NCBI GenBank assembly: GCA_963738625.1
Contig: CAVTXH010000003.1
Location: forward strand, 372,001 to 436,000
Length of the DNA: 64,000 bases
Origin: UBA7672 sp963738625
Lineage (GTDB): Bacteria; Pseudomonadota; Alphaproteobacteria; Caulobacterales; Hyphomonadaceae
Direction: 5' to 3'
A program made the position numbers and the translations under genes. The notes under the pieces were generated by a model that was not told the DNA's origin, made no database searches, and saw only the letters and a list, made by a program, of their open reading frames with translations. This document shows, piece by piece, positions 54,223 to 62,762 of this stretch. Each line of letters starts with the position of its first letter. Within the stretch, counting starts at the first letter, position 1.

Positions 54223-55391
54223 TGATCGAAAATACTCTGCCCGAGCCCGAGCATGTGACAGCGCTTCGCAACCAGCTTCGCCGGTTTGTGGCGGAGAAGG
54301 CGCCGCGGGAAAGACGCCGCGCCTGGGACAAGGCGCACGACTGGCCGCGCGACCTGTTCCGTGAACTCAGCGGGATGGGGCTATGCGGCCTTACCATCGC
54401 TGAAGAACACGGAGGGCTCGGACAGGACATCGTCGCCGCCGTTGCCGTCATCGAGGAGCTGTCGCGCGCCGGTCCATTCCTCGCCGGACCGTTCATCCAC
54501 TGCGCCTTCTACGGCGGCATGAACATGTCGGAGAACGGTTCGCCCGCACAGAAAAGCGAGCTTCTGCCAAGACTGGCGCGCGGCGAGCTGCTGTTCGCCT
54601 ACGGCCTCTCCGAACCCGACGTCGGCGGCGACCTTTCCAGCGTGAAAACCCGCGGCCGCGTCGAGGGCGACACGCTGGTCATCAACGGCGCTAAGCGCTG
54701 GTGTACCGGCGCCGACTGGGCTGACTACATCTATTGCCTCATCAACACCGCCCCCGATGCGCCACGCCGCGAGGCTCTGACGTTTGTGCTGATCCCCGGC
54801 AAGGCGAAGGGCGTCTCGACCACGGCGATCGAGCACGTGAATTTGCGCTACACGGCGTCCAGCGACGTTCACTTCGAGGATGTTCGCGTTCCCCTCGACG
54901 CCATCGTCGGCGGTCCCGCCAAGCTCAACAAGGCCTGGGGCATGCTCGCAGGCCGTGCGCTCGACGTCGAAAAGCTCGAGGTGGCTGCATGTACGTTCGG
55001 CTTCGCGCAAGCGGCGCTCGACGAAGCATGGACTTACGCACAGCAGCGGGTCCAATTCGGCAAGGCTATTGCCGGTCATCAGGCCGTGGCGCATCGCCTG
55101 GTCACCGCACGTACAAAGCTCGAGGCATGCCGACACATGCTCTATCACGCCGCCTACCTGGCGAACGACGGCAAACCCTGCGGCGTCGAAACGTCGATGG
55201 CGAAACTGTTCATCGCCGATACCGGCGTGGAGATTGCGCTCGCCTGTCAACAGGTCATGGGCGCCTACGCCCTTTCCGACGCCTACGACATCGACCGCAA
55301 TGTGCGCGACCTGCTCGGCATGCCCATCGTTGGCGGTTCTTCGGACATGCAGCGCAACAATCTCGCAGGCCTTTGGAGACTGAAAGGATGA
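54222..55391 (+). CDS. Acyl-CoA dehydrogenase
   Basis: 389 residues; the ATG shares a base with the upstream stop. N-terminal helical domain (LSGMGLCGLTIAEEHGGLGQDIVAAVAVIEEL), middle beta domain (YGLSEPDVGGDLSSVKTRGRVEGDTLVINGAKRWCTGADWADYIYCL) and C-terminal helical domain (ALDEAWTYAQQRVQFGKAIAGHQAVAHRL, MAKLFIADTGVEIALACQQVMGAYAL). FAD-dependent alpha,beta-dehydrogenation of an acyl-CoA, probably a ring- or branched-chain intermediate given the neighbours. In steroid-type pathways such proteins form hetero-oligomers with a neighbouring paralogue, which may apply here. Confidence 0.9.
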   Translation: MIENTLPEPEHVTALRNQLRRFVAEKAPRERRRAWDKAHDWPRDLFRELSGMGLCGLTIAEEHGGLGQDIVAAVAVIEELSRAGPFLAGPFIHCAFYGGMNMSENGSPAQKSELLPRLARGELLFAYGLSEPDVGGDLSSVKTRGRVEGDTLVINGAKRWCTGADWADYIYCLINTAPDAPRREALTFVLIPGKAKGVSTTAIEHVNLRYTASSDVHFEDVRVPLDAIVGGPAKLNKAWGMLAGRALDVEKLEVAACTFGFAQAALDEAWTYAQQRVQFGKAIAGHQAVAHRLVTARTKLEACRHMLYHAAYLANDGKPCGVETSMAKLFIADTGVEIALACQQVMGAYALSDAYDIDRNVRDLLGMPIVGGSSDMQRNNLAGLWRLKG

Positions 55392-56536
55392 AAGACCCCG
55401 TCAGTCGCGCTCGCGCCCTCGAAGGAGAGATCGTCGCTGCGCGTTCGGAAATGGACCGCCTGCGGCGTCTGCCGGACTCGCTGGCCGCGCTCTTCCGGGA
55501 CGCCCAGTTCTATCGCCTCTGCATGCCCCGAGATCATGGCGGGCTCGAAGCCGCGCCCCGTCTCGTCGTGGAAACCATCGAAGCGCTGGCCGAAGCGGAC
55601 GCATCCGCCGCCTGGTGCGTGATGATCGGCGCCACCACGGGCGCATTCGGCGCCTACCTCGACAGCGAGACCGCAGGCTCCATCTTCCCCGATCCATCCC
55701 TCGTCTTCGCGGGCGTCTACGCTCCGATGGGCAAGGCCACGGTCGAGGGCGACAACTATCGCGTGACCGGCCAGTGGAAGTGGAACAGCGGCGGCCAGAA
55801 CGCGACATGGTTGTGCGGCGGTTGCGTGATCTATGAGAATGGCGCCCCGCGCATGCTCACCGAGAAAATCCCGGACCACCGCATGATGCTGTTCCCGGCC
55901 AGCGACGTCACTTTCCACGACACATGGCACACGGCCGGCCTTCGCGGCTCCGGCAGCGGCGACATGGCCGTCCACGATCTGCTTGTGCCGCGATCCCGCT
56001 CGATCTCCTTCATCACGGACAAGCCCCGGATCAAGGCGCCGCTATACGCTTTCCCGATCTTCGGCCTTCTCGCGATCGGCATCGCCGCCGTCGCGAGCGG
56101 CAACGCGCGCGCCGCGCTGAGGGAGTTCGCCGCGCTTGCCTCCGCCAAGCGCACGCCCTCGGGCCGCATGCTCAACGATCGCGGCGCAATCCAGTCCGCC
56201 TACGCAGAAGCCTACGCCCGCCTGCAAGCCGCGCGCGCCTTCTTGTTCGCCGAGATCGACGCCGCCTGGGCACAAGCTCAGACCGATCTCGTCATTTCGC
56301 TGGAGCAACGCGCCAGTCTCAGGCTGGCGGCAACGCACATGACTCGCACCGCGGCAGATGTTGTGAGAGTCGTTCAGGATCTTGCGGGCGGTGTGAGCGT
56401 GTTTCTGGCGGATCCCTTGCACCGGCGCCTGGCCGACGCACAGGCGATGACCGCCCACATCATGACGGCGCCGGCTACTTATGAACTCACTGGCCGCGTG
56501 CTGCTCGGCGTTCCGGTATCCGCCGCGGAGCTCTAG
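55388..56536 (+). CDS. Acyl-CoA dehydrogenase-family protein, HsaA-like
   Basis: 382 residues, ATGA overlap with the gene before. The layout (EIVAARSEMDRLRRLPDSLAALFRDAQFYRLCMPRDHGGLEA, ASAAWCVMIGATTGAFGAYL, DTWHTAGLRGSGSGDMAVHDLLVPRSRS, ALAVASGNARAALREFAALA-like segment) is that of the branch containing flavin-dependent hydroxylases such as HsaA and p-hydroxyphenylacetate hydroxylase rather than classical dehydrogenases. So it may be a two-component monooxygenase or a dehydrogenase. Convergent with the SnoaL-like gene, overlapping it by four bases. Confidence 0.85.
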   Translation: MKDPVSRARALEGEIVAARSEMDRLRRLPDSLAALFRDAQFYRLCMPRDHGGLEAAPRLVVETIEALAEADASAAWCVMIGATTGAFGAYLDSETAGSIFPDPSLVFAGVYAPMGKATVEGDNYRVTGQWKWNSGGQNATWLCGGCVIYENGAPRMLTEKIPDHRMMLFPASDVTFHDTWHTAGLRGSGSGDMAVHDLLVPRSRSISFITDKPRIKAPLYAFPIFGLLAIGIAAVASGNARAALREFAALASAKRTPSGRMLNDRGAIQSAYAEAYARLQAARAFLFAEIDAAWAQAQTDLVISLEQRASLRLAATHMTRTAADVVRVVQDLAGGVSVFLADPLHRRLADAQAMTAHIMTAPATYELTGRVLLGVPVSAAEL

Positions 56537-56988
56537 CCTACCGCCTCCCGTGCGATCAGCACGCGTACATGCTCTTTCATCGCCTCGCCTGACTTGAGTG
56601 CATTGACGGCGCCCATGTCGAAATACTCGCGCAGCCCGATGATCCTCCCATCGCGAAACTCGACCACGCCCGCATACGGCGCCGAGACCAGCCGACCATC
56701 CGCCGACACGTACTCATCCACCCCCTCGACAAACAGCCGCTCGCCTTTCTCCGCGTAGTCGAAGATCCGCCAGGTCACGTCGCGAACCTGTAGCGCCAAT
56801 CCTTCGAGCAGCTTTCGCGCCTTCACCTTGCCCTTCAAAGGCGGCGCGATCACAGCCGCATAGTGCCAGACTATGTCCTCGTGCATGTACGCCAACACGC
56901 CATCGATGTCCTTGGCCTTCCAGGCGCTGATCAGGCCGAGCAACACCTGAATGTGGGGCATTTGGGCGGCCTCGTTGCGTTCGCGCAT
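56533..56988 (-). CDS. SnoaL-like/limonene-epoxide-hydrolase-like protein
   Basis: 151 residues from the ATG at 56988 with AGGAT upstream; a 61-codon upstream extension lacks family likeness. NTF2-like cone fold: HIQVLLGLISAWKAKDIDGVLAYMHEDIVWHYAAVIAPPLKGKVKARKLLEGLA and VEGVDEYVSADGRLVSAPYAGVVEFRDGRIIGLREYFDMG. Related proteins include limonene-1,2-epoxide hydrolase and polyketide cyclases; the substrate is unknown but the site next to the catabolic block suggests a role there. Confidence 0.8.
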   Translation of the reverse strand: MRERNEAAQMPHIQVLLGLISAWKAKDIDGVLAYMHEDIVWHYAAVIAPPLKGKVKARKLLEGLALQVRDVTWRIFDYAEKGERLFVEGVDEYVSADGRLVSAPYAGVVEFRDGRIIGLREYFDMGAVNALKSGEAMKEHVRVLIAREAVG

Positions 56989-57199
56989 GCTGCGATCCTG
57001 CGCCGCCTGCGAGGACTCCGCAATATGTATGCCGACGCACACCCTCGACCTGGCTAGGGTTTTACCCAAGAGCAGCCGCCAGAATTCGGCTGTCGCGTCC
57101 TCGCTCCCAGCAAGGCTGCAAGCCGGCGCGAAAAGCTGCGCCGGAAATCGGCCAAGCGGCGAGGCCCTCATCGCGCGTGACGCGGAAAGCGTCAGCGGC

Positions 57200-57268
57200 T
57201 CGATCCCGAACCAGCCTCACGGCCTCAAGCTTGAACTCTCGGCTGAACGTCCGTCTCGTCTTCCCCAC
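57200..57268 (-). mobile_element. IS3-family transposase OrfA remnant
   Basis: The frame starting at 57268 reads MGKTRRTFSREFKLEAVRL-VRDR, the well-known N-terminus of IS3-family OrfA proteins; resemblance then ends and no OrfB or terminal repeats are visible. A small insertion-sequence scar. The remaining sequence 57269-57523 up to the SIMPL gene shows no gene I can support. Confidence 0.6.
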
Positions 57269-57523
57269 TCTTCGCCTCCGGCCTCATCAAGACACGGAGA
57301 CCCGGTGTCCATGAACCGGCGGCAACCCAGTGCTCTTGTGCGAACCCTCCACAACTTGCGCGCCCTTCCCGTAACGAAAACAGCCGGTTTCCAGCTCGCC
57401 ATCTTGCGCCGCCAGTTCGCGTTGGGCATGCCACGAACGCGCCCTATTTGGACGGCGGATTGAGGCTCATACGCGCCCGTTACGCCCTCCCCATTCCGGG
57501 CGCCGACATGAAAGGTTCTGACG

Positions 57524-58282
57524 ATGAAATCCCTTGGCTTTGCTCTGCTCGCCGCCACGGCGATGGCCGGCTGCGCAAACGCCCCCGCAGCGATGGCGCA
57601 GACGCCCCCGCCCGGCGGCATGATGCACATGGCGCCGATGAGTTCGATCCAGCCGGAGACGACCATCACGCTTAACGGACGCGGCAGTGTCGATCACGCG
57701 CCGGACATCGCCATGATCAGCGTCGGCGTGCAGGTGGAAGCAGAAACCGCTTCGCTGGCGATGAGCCAGCAGACGACCAAGATGAACGGCGTGTTCGCAG
57801 CGGTGAAGGCGGCGGGCATCGCCGACCGCGACATGCAGACGAGCACGCTGTCGCTCAACCCGGTCTACGACTATCCGGCAAACCAGCGGCCCCGCCTTAC
57901 GGGCTACAACGCGTCGAACCAGATCGCCATCAAGGTTCGCGATCTGAAGAACCTCGGCAGGACGCTGGACGCTGTGGTGAAGGGCGGCGGCAACACGATC
58001 AACGGCGTGTCGTTCTCGATCGACAAGCCGGAGAGCTTCCAGAACGAAGCGCGTGTCGCGGCGATCAAGGACGCGGCGGCCAAGGCCGAACTCTACGCCA
58101 GCGCGGTGGGCTACAAGGTGAAGCGCATCGTGACCGTGAGCGAGCAGGAATACTATCCGCAGCCCGTGCCGATGATGGCCCGCATGCAGCTGCAGGATCA
58201 GGCGGCGGAATCCACCCCCGTCGCAGCCGGTGAAGTCTCGCTGACGCAGAACGTGAACGTGACGTTCGAGCTGACGAAGTAG
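57524..58282 (+). CDS. SIMPL (DUF541) protein, exported
   Basis: 252 residues. Signal peptide with a possible lipobox (LLAATAMAGC) or cleavage after AMAQ. The SIMPL domain covers about 45-252: ITLNGRGSVDHAPDIAMISVGVQVEAETASLAMSQQTTKM, IADRDMQTSTLSLNPVYDYP, NQIAIKVRDLKNLGRTLDAVVKGGGNTINGVSFSIDKPE and a C-terminal NVNVTFEL. These periplasmic proteins (BP26 of Brucella, YggE of E. coli) form ring-shaped oligomers linked with oxidative stress. AAGG lies ahead of the ATG. Confidence 0.9.
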   Translation: MKSLGFALLAATAMAGCANAPAAMAQTPPPGGMMHMAPMSSIQPETTITLNGRGSVDHAPDIAMISVGVQVEAETASLAMSQQTTKMNGVFAAVKAAGIADRDMQTSTLSLNPVYDYPANQRPRLTGYNASNQIAIKVRDLKNLGRTLDAVVKGGGNTINGVSFSIDKPESFQNEARVAAIKDAAAKAELYASAVGYKVKRIVTVSEQEYYPQPVPMMARMQLQDQAAESTPVAAGEVSLTQNVNVTFELTK

Positions 58283-58283
58283 G

Positions 58284-58362
58284 GAAATGGGGAGTAGGGA
58301 GTAGTTTTTCGGGATGGGGAGCGACCGACGCGAACCGCCGCCACTCCCTATTCCCTATTCCC
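58284..58362. terminator. Inverted repeat between convergent genes, likely bidirectional terminator
   Basis: GGGAAATGGGGAGTAGGGAG on the left and ACTCCCTATTCCCTATTCCC on the right pair with a few mismatches around a loop of about 36 bases. It sits in the 89-bp gap between the ends of the SIMPL gene and panD. Such GGGAATAGGGAGT-type repeats may recur in the genome. Confidence 0.5.
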
Positions 58363-58371
58363 TTGCTTCCG

Positions 58372-58731
58372 TTACGCGATCCCGCTCACGACTTCGTTCT
58401 TCTCGTTGAGCTTCACCACGGTCGGCGCGTGCTGTTTTGCGGCGTCCTGGTCCAGCTGGGCCCAGCTGGCGATGATCACGCGGTCGCCGACCTGGAAGAA
58501 GCGGGCGGCGGCGCCGTTGACGCCGATGGTTTTTGAGCCGCGCGGGGCCTCTATCGCATAGGTGGTGATCCGCGCGCCGTTGGTGATGTTCCAGATATCG
58601 ACCTGTTCGTGCGGCAGGATGTTTGCGCGCTCGAGGAGATCGATGTCGATGGAGCACGAGCCTTCATAGTGAAGGTCGCATTGGGTGACGGCAGCCCGGT
58701 GGAGCTTGCCCTTCATCATGGTCAGGAACAT
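58372..58731 (-). CDS. panD: Aspartate 1-decarboxylase
   Basis: 119 residues from the ATG at 58731, with GGAGGGA upstream; the frame runs on upstream without homology. The zymogen self-cleaves between Gly24 and Ser25 (HYEGSCSID) to make the pyruvoyl cofactor; Lys9 and the region VDIWNITNGARITTYAIEAPRGSKTIGVNGAAARFFQVGDRVIIASWAQ are as expected. It makes beta-alanine for pantothenate and CoA. Length is normal. No other pantothenate gene is near. Confidence 0.97.
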   Translation of the reverse strand: MFLTMMKGKLHRAAVTQCDLHYEGSCSIDIDLLERANILPHEQVDIWNITNGARITTYAIEAPRGSKTIGVNGAAARFFQVGDRVIIASWAQLDQDAAKQHAPTVVKLNEKNEVVSGIA

Positions 58732-58990
58732 CTCAATTCCCTCCAAACGCCCTGCTTCTGCAGGATCATCGCGCGCGTCTTTAAGGGGATCGGTTGCCCC
58801 GGAGCAAAGAGTTGCGCAGCCTTTGACTGGCTCGCTCTGGGCCGCCTGCACGGCATTGGCCCACGCGCCAGTTTGGTTAAGGTGAGGGCGGCCCAGATTC
58901 ATCTTGCGGCCAACCGAAGCTGGCCTTGAAAACCCGGCTTAGCCCTCGTAGCGCAACCGATACACACGGTCGCCGTAAGGAGCCTTCCAT

Positions 58991-59953
58991 ATGGCCCACG
59001 TCTTTCGCTACGTCCAGTCCGGAGACTGCAGGATACGGGCCGCCGTGGAGGGGTCCGGACCGCTGGTTCTGATGGTCCACGGTTTCCCGGAAAGCTGGTC
59101 GGCGTGGACGCGCCAGATGGGACCGATCGCCGAGGCCGGGTTCACGGCGGCGGCAATTGACGTGCGCGGCTATGGCGGCTCGGACAAGCCGCACGCGGTC
59201 GAAGCCTACGACATGGCGTCCATCATCGGCGACCTGCAGGCCGTGGCGGACGAGCTGGGCGGCGGCAAGGCCATACTGGTCGGTCGCGACTGGGGCGCGC
59301 CGATAGTTTGGGCCGCAGCGCTGGCGGATCCCGGACGGTTCACGGCGGTGGCGGGGATGTCGATCCCGCACATGGGGCATGGGGCGGCGCCGATCATCGA
59401 CGTCTCGCGCAAGCTGTTCACGGAGAAAGGCCTGTTCTTCTACATGGTCTATTTCCAGGACGAGGGCGTTGCGGAGGCAGAGCTGGAAGCCGACGTGCGC
59501 GACACGATCCGCCGCACCTATTTCGCGTGGTCGGGCGATGCGCCGGCGGGCGGCTGGCCGGCAGGCAAGAAGCATGGCGAGCCCTTCCTGGAGGGCATGA
59601 TCGATCCAGGGAAATTCCCTGCCTGGCTGCCGGATGAAGAGATCGACTATCTGGTGAAGGAGTTCGAAGGCTCAGGCTTCCGCGGTCCGCTGAACCGCTA
59701 TCGGAACTTCCATCGCGACTTCGCCGCCGCATCGCGGCATGCCGGCAAGAAGATTACCCAGCCTGCCCTGTTCATGGCGGGCGAGCGCGATGTCGGCATC
59801 CGCATGTTCGGGCGCGATGTGGAGCCGCGCATGCGCGAGCATTTCACCGACCTGCGCGGCTTCCACCTCATTTCGGGGGCGGGCCACTGGAACCAGCAGG
59901 AGAAGCCGACGGAGACGAACCGGCTGCTGCTAGACTGGCTGAAGGGCCTTTAG
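58991..59953 (+). CDS. Alpha/beta hydrolase, epoxide-hydrolase-like
   Basis: 320 residues, AGGAG before the ATG. HGFPESW oxyanion motif, nucleophile Asp in VGRDWGAPIVW (the G-x-D-x-G elbow of epoxide hydrolases and dehalogenases), a cap domain with FYMVYFQDEGVAEAELE and NRYRNFHRDF (likely cap tyrosine), the acid in MAGERDVGI and His in ISGAGHWNQQEKP. It probably opens epoxides in the cytoplasm. Nine bases upstream of a co-directional SDR gene. Confidence 0.9.
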   Translation: MAHVFRYVQSGDCRIRAAVEGSGPLVLMVHGFPESWSAWTRQMGPIAEAGFTAAAIDVRGYGGSDKPHAVEAYDMASIIGDLQAVADELGGGKAILVGRDWGAPIVWAAALADPGRFTAVAGMSIPHMGHGAAPIIDVSRKLFTEKGLFFYMVYFQDEGVAEAELEADVRDTIRRTYFAWSGDAPAGGWPAGKKHGEPFLEGMIDPGKFPAWLPDEEIDYLVKEFEGSGFRGPLNRYRNFHRDFAAASRHAGKKITQPALFMAGERDVGIRMFGRDVEPRMREHFTDLRGFHLISGAGHWNQQEKPTETNRLLLDWLKGL

Positions 59954-59962
59954 GAGACACCC

Positions 59963-60742
59963 ATGAAGAATCTCGAAGGCCGCGTCGCGCTGGTGACCGG
60001 CGGGGCGCGGGGGCTTGGCGCGGCCGCGGCGCGCGCCCTGTCTGGCGCGGGCGCCAGGGTTGTGGTCAGCGATGTGGGAGATGGAACAGAGACGGCTTCC
60101 GCCATCGGCGGCGCCTACTTCAAGCATGACGTGACGAGTGAGGCCGACTGGATAGCCGCCATCGCCTTCACGCAGAAGACCTATGGCGGGCTCGACATAC
60201 TGGTGAACAATGCCGGCGTGTTCTGGGTGCGGCCTATCGCTTTGACGACGCTGGAGGCCTTCCGCCAGATGCAACAGGTGAATGTCGAGGGCGTGTTCCT
60301 CGGCCTAAAGCACAGCATCCCGGCCATCGCCGAGCGCGCGCAGAAATGGGATGGCGGCGGGGCCATCATCAACATCTCGTCCGTCGCCGGACTGGTCGGC
60401 TCCGCCAATACGCTTGCCTACAACGCCTCGAAGGGCGCGGTGCGGCTCATGACCAAGGCGGCGGCGATCGAGTGCGCCGAGATGAAGCTGAAGGTGCGGG
60501 TCAATTCCGTTCATCCCGGCATCATCGACACGCCGATGATGGACGGCGCCATCGCCACCATTTCCAAGGCGACAGGCGCCGACATCGCAGCGGAAAAAGC
60601 GCGCATGGCAAGGCGCCATCCGCTGGGCCGCGTGGGCCGCGACACGGATGTTGCCAATACCGTGCTGTTCCTGGCCTCAGACGCCGCAGCGTTCATGACG
60701 GGATCGGAAGTCGTGGTCGATGGCGGCATGACGGCCCAATGA
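59963..60742 (+). CDS. Short-chain dehydrogenase/reductase
   Basis: 259 residues, AGGAG before the ATG. Classical SDR: TGGARGLGAAAARALSGAGARVV (cofactor motif TGxxxGxG), NNAGVFWV, catalytic Ser in INISSVAGLVGS and Tyr-x-x-x-Lys in AYNASKGAVRL, and PGIIDTPMMD. The acidic residue after strand 2 (VVVSDVGDGT) suggests NAD preference. Substrate unknown; co-transcribed with the epoxide-hydrolase-like gene. 60743-60922 holds no gene. Confidence 0.92.
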   Translation: MKNLEGRVALVTGGARGLGAAAARALSGAGARVVVSDVGDGTETASAIGGAYFKHDVTSEADWIAAIAFTQKTYGGLDILVNNAGVFWVRPIALTTLEAFRQMQQVNVEGVFLGLKHSIPAIAERAQKWDGGGAIINISSVAGLVGSANTLAYNASKGAVRLMTKAAAIECAEMKLKVRVNSVHPGIIDTPMMDGAIATISKATGADIAAEKARMARRHPLGRVGRDTDVANTVLFLASDAAAFMTGSEVVVDGGMTAQ

Positions 60743-60922
60743 CCGACCAATCCACAAGGTCGTCCTCCTTCGTCCGCCCCGTAGGCGCCTGAAGTCGCGC
60801 AAAAAGGCGGCCCATCCCCAGCCTTGCCACGACCCGTCCTTGACCTGCGTCCCGTCCTCGCGGCAGATGTCCAGGACGTCTGGGTCCGCCGGGAGGCGCG
60901 TTCAGCCGGTCAGTCGATCGAT

Positions 60923-61140
60923 CCCCGCGGGAGAGAGCAGCCACATCGGACCCCATACTTTACGGGGAGGCTGCCGCCGAAGGCGCAACCGCCCCGGAAA
61001 CGCTCAGGCAAAAGGGCCGCGGGAGTGACGACATCGCTGGAAAGTGCGGGACCAGTCCCGCCGCCGACGGAGTAAGCTGACGCGCAGCCTGCACAGGCAA
61101 AACCGTCACGTGAATCTCTCAGGCATATCCGACAGCGGGG
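60923..61140 (+). ncRNA. Tandem glycine riboswitch
   Basis: Two aptamers in series. The first (about 60923-61024) starts with GGGAGAG, carries GCCGCCGAAGGCGCAA and CGGAAACGCTCAGGCAAAA. The second (about 61025-61140) has CGCTGGAAAGTGCGGGA, CGCCGACGGAGTAAG and ends GTGAATCTCTCAGGCATA. These are conserved core elements of the gcvT-type glycine riboswitch. It lies 43 bp before the gcvT start, so it should turn on glycine cleavage when glycine is high. Confidence 0.93.
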
Positions 61141-61183
61141 GCGCGTTCGCGAAAGCGATGCTGCGCAGCTGTCGGAGACCACA

Positions 61184-62341
61184 TTGGCGGAAGCCTCGAA
61201 CTTGCCCCTGAAGAAGACGCCGCTGCATGCGCTGCATGTGCGCCTTGGCGCGCGCATGGTCGACTTCGCCGGCTATGACATGCCGGTGCAGTATCCCGAA
61301 GGGATCATGGCCGAACACAACTGGACCCGCACGCATGCGGGCCTGTTCGACGTCTCGCATATGGGCCCGTGCTTTCTGGCCCTGCCCAGGATGGGCGGCG
61401 CGGACGCGCACGAGAAGATCTCTGAGATTTTCGAGCCGCTGGTGTGCGCCGATGTACGCGGGCTGAAGCCGGGCGAGCAGAAGCTGACGCTGCTGCTGGA
61501 CGAGAATGGCGGCATCCTCGACGACCTGATGGTGGCGCGAGCGCCCGATCCCGAGGGACAGGGCGCTCTCTACATCGTCGTCAACGCCGGCACGAAAGAG
61601 GCGGACTTCGCCCGCATCTCGGCGGCGGCCGCAAAGCATGGCGCTGTGTTCAGTCGTTCGGATTACAGCGCGCTGCTGGCGCTGCAGGGACCGGAGGCGG
61701 GCGAGATCATGGCCGCCATCGCGCCGAAAACCAGGGACATGACCTTCATGCAGAGCGGGCCGGTGATGATCGACGGCGTGCGCTGCGCCGTCTCGCGCTC
61801 GGGCTATACCGGCGAGGACGGGTTCGAGATTCTCTATCCGGCCGGCGGGGCGATGGCGTTTGCCGAGCGCCTGCTATCCGACCGGCGCGTGAAGCCGATC
61901 GGGCTGGGCGCCCGGGACTCGCTGCGCCTCGAGGCCGGCATGTGCCTCTACGGGCACGATATCGACACGACCAAGACGCCGGTCGCGGCCTCGCTCGCCT
62001 GGACCGTCTCCAAGGCGCGGCGCGAGCGCGGAGATTTTCCGGGCGCTGCGCGCATTCTGAAGGAGCTGAAGGACGGACCTGCCTCGAGGCGTGTCGGCAT
62101 CAGGCCGCTGGGCCGTGCGCCCGCGCGTGAAGGGACGGAGATCCAGTCTGCAGATGGCCAGATTCTCGGCGTCGTCACGTCGGGCGGGTTCGGGCCCACG
62201 GTGAACGGGCCTGTAGCGATGGGCTATGTCGCATCGAGCCATGCGAAAACCGGCACGCCGCTGAAACTGATCGTCCGCGGCAAGGCGCTGGATGCGGAAG
62301 TCGCTGCGTTGCCTTTCGTTCCGCACAAATACAAACGCTGA
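61184..62341 (+). CDS. gcvT: Glycine cleavage system T protein (aminomethyltransferase)
   Basis: 385 residues from a TTG at 61184 with GGAGA five bases upstream; no closer ATG fits. Family features: LKKTPLHALHVRLGARMVDFAGYDMPVQYPEGIMAEHNWTRTHAGLFDVSHMG, YSALLALQGPEAGEIM, the folate-site SGYTGEDGFEIL and GLGARDSLRLEAGMCLYGHDID. It takes the aminomethyl group from lipoyl-GcvH and gives ammonia plus 5,10-methylene-THF. Controlled by the riboswitch upstream; followed by gcvH 42 bp downstream. Confidence 0.97.
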   Translation: MAEASNLPLKKTPLHALHVRLGARMVDFAGYDMPVQYPEGIMAEHNWTRTHAGLFDVSHMGPCFLALPRMGGADAHEKISEIFEPLVCADVRGLKPGEQKLTLLLDENGGILDDLMVARAPDPEGQGALYIVVNAGTKEADFARISAAAAKHGAVFSRSDYSALLALQGPEAGEIMAAIAPKTRDMTFMQSGPVMIDGVRCAVSRSGYTGEDGFEILYPAGGAMAFAERLLSDRRVKPIGLGARDSLRLEAGMCLYGHDIDTTKTPVAASLAWTVSKARRERGDFPGAARILKELKDGPASRRVGIRPLGRAPAREGTEIQSADGQILGVVTSGGFGPTVNGPVAMGYVASSHAKTGTPLKLIVRGKALDAEVAALPFVPHKYKR

Positions 62342-62383
62342 CCAGAACACGAGCCCCAGAACACGACCGAAAGAGGGATGCCG

Positions 62384-62755
62384 ATGACAACGTACTACAC
62401 GACCGAGCACGAATGGATCAGCGTCGAGGGCGACATCGGCACGGTGGGCATCACCGCCTTCGCCGCCGAGAAGCTAGGCGATGTGGTGTTCGTCGAGCTG
62501 CCGGATGCGGGCAAGCAGGTAAAGAAGGAAGGCGACATGGCCGTCGTCGAGTCGGTGAAGGCCGCCTCCGACGTCTACGCGCCGGTCACGGGCGAGATCG
62601 TCGAAGGCAATGCCGCGATCGTCGACGATCCCGCCCAGGTGAACGCCGATCCCGAAGGCGCAGGCTGGTTCGTGAAGCTGAAGCTTGCGGACAAGGGCCA
62701 GCTGTCGGGCCTGATGGACAAGGCCGCCTACGAAAAATTCTGCGCGGCGCAATGA
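62384..62755 (+). CDS. gcvH: Glycine cleavage system H protein
   Basis: 123 residues from the second ATG of the frame (62384), which has AGAGGG six bases upstream; the first ATG at 62378 is too close. Lipoyl carrier with Lys59 in VVESVKAAS, N-terminal TEHEWISVEGDIGTVGITAFAAEKLGDVVFVELP and C-terminal GAGWFVKLKL. It shuttles the aminomethyl intermediate between P, T and L proteins. Part of the gcv operon. Confidence 0.97.
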   Translation: MTTYYTTEHEWISVEGDIGTVGITAFAAEKLGDVVFVELPDAGKQVKKEGDMAVVESVKAASDVYAPVTGEIVEGNAAIVDDPAQVNADPEGAGWFVKLKLADKGQLSGLMDKAAYEKFCAAQ

Positions 62756-62762
62756 GAGTGTG

